Origin: Chloroflexota bacterium
Lineage (GTDB): Bacteria > Chloroflexota > UBA11872
DNA length: 64,000 bases
Assembly (NCBI GenBank): GCA_022826485.1
Contig: JAJDUU010000025.1
Location: 1-64,000, forward strand
Reading direction: 5' to 3'
Shown here: positions 63,825 through 64,000 of the stretch, in pieces
How the letters are laid out: the number at the start of each line of letters is the position of its first letter
Position numbering within the stretch: position 1 is the first letter of the stretch
Translations under genes and position numbers: made by a program
The notes under the pieces: generated by a model
What the model saw: the letters and a program-made list of their open reading frames with translations, nothing else
What the model was told of the DNA's origin: nothing
Database searches by the model: none

Positions 63825-64000
63825 ATGCAACCCTGGTACAAGGTCGTAACGCTACGCGAGGAGGTCCGGGAGGGCCGGTCCTTCAGCCCAGACGAGTTCG
63901 CCATTGCCCTGGAGCAGGTCGTGGCGGGAACGGCGCCCCCGGACTACAGCGATCCGGCGCAGTTCTTCTCGCGCACCTGCTTCACCCGCGCGCTGACGGA
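63825..64000 (+). CDS. DUF499 ATPase, N-terminal part (runs off window)
   Basis: The frame opens at ATG 63825 and is still open at the window end: QPWYKVVTLREEVREGRSF, then SPDEFAIALEQVVAGTAPPDY and FFSRTCFTRALT. This is the standard N-terminus of DUF499 proteins, large AAA-type ATPases found next to DUF1156 methylases in antiphage loci. Only 58 residues are visible. Confidence 0.82.
   Translation, partial: MQPWYKVVTLREEVREGRSFSPDEFAIALEQVVAGTAPPDYSDPAQFFSRTCFTRALT

Overview
The window is high-GC bacterial DNA, most likely from a Chloroflexota bacterium (SAR202-like or sponge-associated). I infer this from gene style only: a solute-binding protein with a long Val/Lys/Glu spacer, two phytanoyl-CoA-dioxygenase-like genes, and a mix of FAH, creatininase, RraA, SMP-30, M19 and M24 catabolic genes. 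No rRNA or complete tRNA is present to confirm it.

Layout. 1-12.65 kb is core or metabolic: a truncated peptide-type solute-binding protein, FAH hydrolase, PhyH oxygenase, phosphonoacetate hydrolase, a two-subunit ABC exporter, a propeller-type sugar enzyme, and a thiamine-dependent E1 alpha/beta pair. 12.65-17.1 kb is a lower-GC island (methyltransferase, DGQHR/DndB-like protein, unknown protein). It sits in the 3' end of a creatininase gene and is flanked by a 63-bp imperfect direct repeat. 17-32.4 kb returns to catabolism and transport: creatininase, RraA, a MalF/SBP/MalG sugar importer, Gfo/Idh oxidoreductase, methyltransferase, M19, M24, a membrane protein, SMP-30, an ABC-2 exporter, a PIN/AbrB toxin-antitoxin pair and a second PhyH.

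At 32.54 kb lies the 3' half of a tRNA-Lys gene, broken at the anticodon stem. This is the usual scar of an integrated element. Everything to its right, to the end of the window, is accessory. It holds a nuclease-STAND ATPase (Avs-like), an IS5-family remnant, a conjugation/replication module (two paralogous coupling-protein partners, a VirD4/TraG-like ATPase, a replication-relaxation protein, a Fic pseudogene, excisionase, tyrosine integrase), and then a run of defence-type genes.

The most striking part is 48.4-54.4 kb. An operon encodes an MBL-fold protein, a single E2-E1-JAB fusion, and a patatin-like phospholipase. It is divergent from an XRE repressor / ImmA-IrrE protease pair. It resembles type II CBASS (Cap2/Cap3 plus a CapV-like phospholipase) but has no CD-NTase and no visible ubiquitin-like protein. 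It is followed by a SNF2-DUF3883 helicase, a low-GC UvrD helicase, a DUF1156 DNA methylase, a DUF433/DUF5615 toxin-antitoxin pair and the start of a DUF499 ATPase. The last group is a DUF1156-DUF499 type defence locus running off the window.

Functions are inferred from motifs read by eye. GC statements are visual impressions, and no database search was run.
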